DNA of 13,850 nucleotides from positions 167 through 14,016 of the forward strand of contig PMMJ01000313.1 of the NCBI GenBank assembly GCA_003162255.1. The letters run 5' to 3'. Shown in pieces: positions 13,618 through 13,850 of this stretch (position 1 is the first letter of the stretch; each line of letters opens with the position of its first letter). The DNA is from Acidobacteriaceae bacterium (lineage in GTDB: Bacteria > Acidobacteriota > Terriglobia > Terriglobales > Acidobacteriaceae). Made by a program: the position numbers and the translations under genes. The notes beneath the pieces were generated by a model that saw nothing but the letters and a program-made list of their open reading frames with translations, did no database searches and was not told the origin of the DNA.

Positions 13618-13850
13618 GTGCATTCCCTTATGAAAGGAATTTCTATTCTTCTAGCCGGCTTGATTCTGCCGGCCACCGCAGCGGCCCAGCAGCCGCTTGG
13701 TCCTTGTGCGTCAGTCAAGGAAGACCAGAAAGAAATGGAATCGAGCCTGCGCGACTGGCCCAGTTTAGGCAAGTATGGCGACGACGATGCCAAACTCGGT
13801 CCGCCGGCAAAGGGAGAAGCGAGAGTGGTGTTCCTGGGCGATTCCATCAC
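13618..13850 (+). CDS. Secreted SGNH/GDSL-family hydrolase, N-terminal part (3' end outside window)
   Basis: Seventy-seven full codons are visible before the window ends. The GTG start is set by the GGAGG site. The first 23 residues or so look like a Sec signal peptide: Lys6, a hydrophobic core (ISILLAGLILPA) and an Ala-X-Ala end (ATAAAQQ). A short helical segment follows (LRDWPSLGKYG), then ARVVFLGDSIT at the edge, where GDSIT is block I of the SGNH hydrolases and its serine the nucleophile. The family removes acyl or acetyl groups from carbohydrates or lipids. Blocks II, III and V are outside the window, so activity cannot be judged. It diverges from the GH116 gene; joint action on an acylated glycoside outside the cytoplasm is a guess. 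Confidence 0.82.
   Translation, partial: MHSLMKGISILLAGLILPATAAAQQPLGPCASVKEDQKEMESSLRDWPSLGKYGDDDAKLGPPAKGEARVVFLGDSI

Noticed and set aside
13630..13632. ATG as start of the SGNH hydrolase
   Set aside because: The only good ribosome binding site is 19 bases away from it but 7 bases from the in-frame GTG at 13618.

Overview
The window reads as ordinary, gene-dense chromosomal DNA from a GC-rich bacterium. It is most likely an acidobacterium of the Terriglobia type. This is inferred from the combination of twin-arginine-exported enzymes (a GH116 glycosidase and a DUF362 protein), a secreted SGNH hydrolase of a form familiar in that phylum, and a UPF0182 membrane protein; no marker gene confirms it. 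Eight protein genes are supported, two of them cut by the window edges. I see no rRNA, tRNA, CRISPR array, transposase or phage gene.

Left region (1-5779). The end of a radical SAM enzyme of the AmmeMemoRadiSam family (amrS) is followed after 21 bp by one gene that fuses the two other members of that family, Memo (amrB) and AMMECR1 (amrA). The fusion carries an apparent Sec signal peptide. Converging on it, with a 77-bp tail-to-tail coding overlap, is a large polytopic membrane protein with an internal spermidine-synthase-like Rossmann domain. Divergent from that gene is a twin-arginine-exported DUF362 protein without Fe-S cysteine motifs. The four genes look like a functional neighbourhood: a cytosolic radical SAM enzyme, an exported metal-binding Memo-AMMECR1 protein, a membrane aminopropyl- or methyltransferase-like protein, and an exported DUF362 protein. 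I know of no described function for this set, and it is the best candidate here for an undescribed system.

Middle region (5780-8980). The 283-bp gap 5780-6062 holds a striking nested inverted repeat of about 179 bp (5815-5993) with a strong central hairpin, then a 15-bp palindrome, then a UPF0182 family gene (seven predicted membrane segments plus a large extracytoplasmic domain). UPF0182 converges on the next gene.

Right region (8981-13850). On the minus strand lie an acetyl-CoA hydrolase/succinyl-CoA:acetate CoA-transferase type enzyme and, upstream of it, a TAT-exported GH116 beta-glucosidase/glucosylceramidase-like enzyme. The 143 bp between them contain a CRP/FNR-like palindrome placed about 42 bp upstream of a plausible start of transcription for the CoA-transferase. 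Divergent from the GH116 gene, across about 200 bp, an SGNH/GDSL hydrolase starts with GTG and runs off the window. The last two genes suggest extracellular breakdown of glycosides and esters; the CoA-transferase suggests handling of acetate or other short acyl-CoAs.
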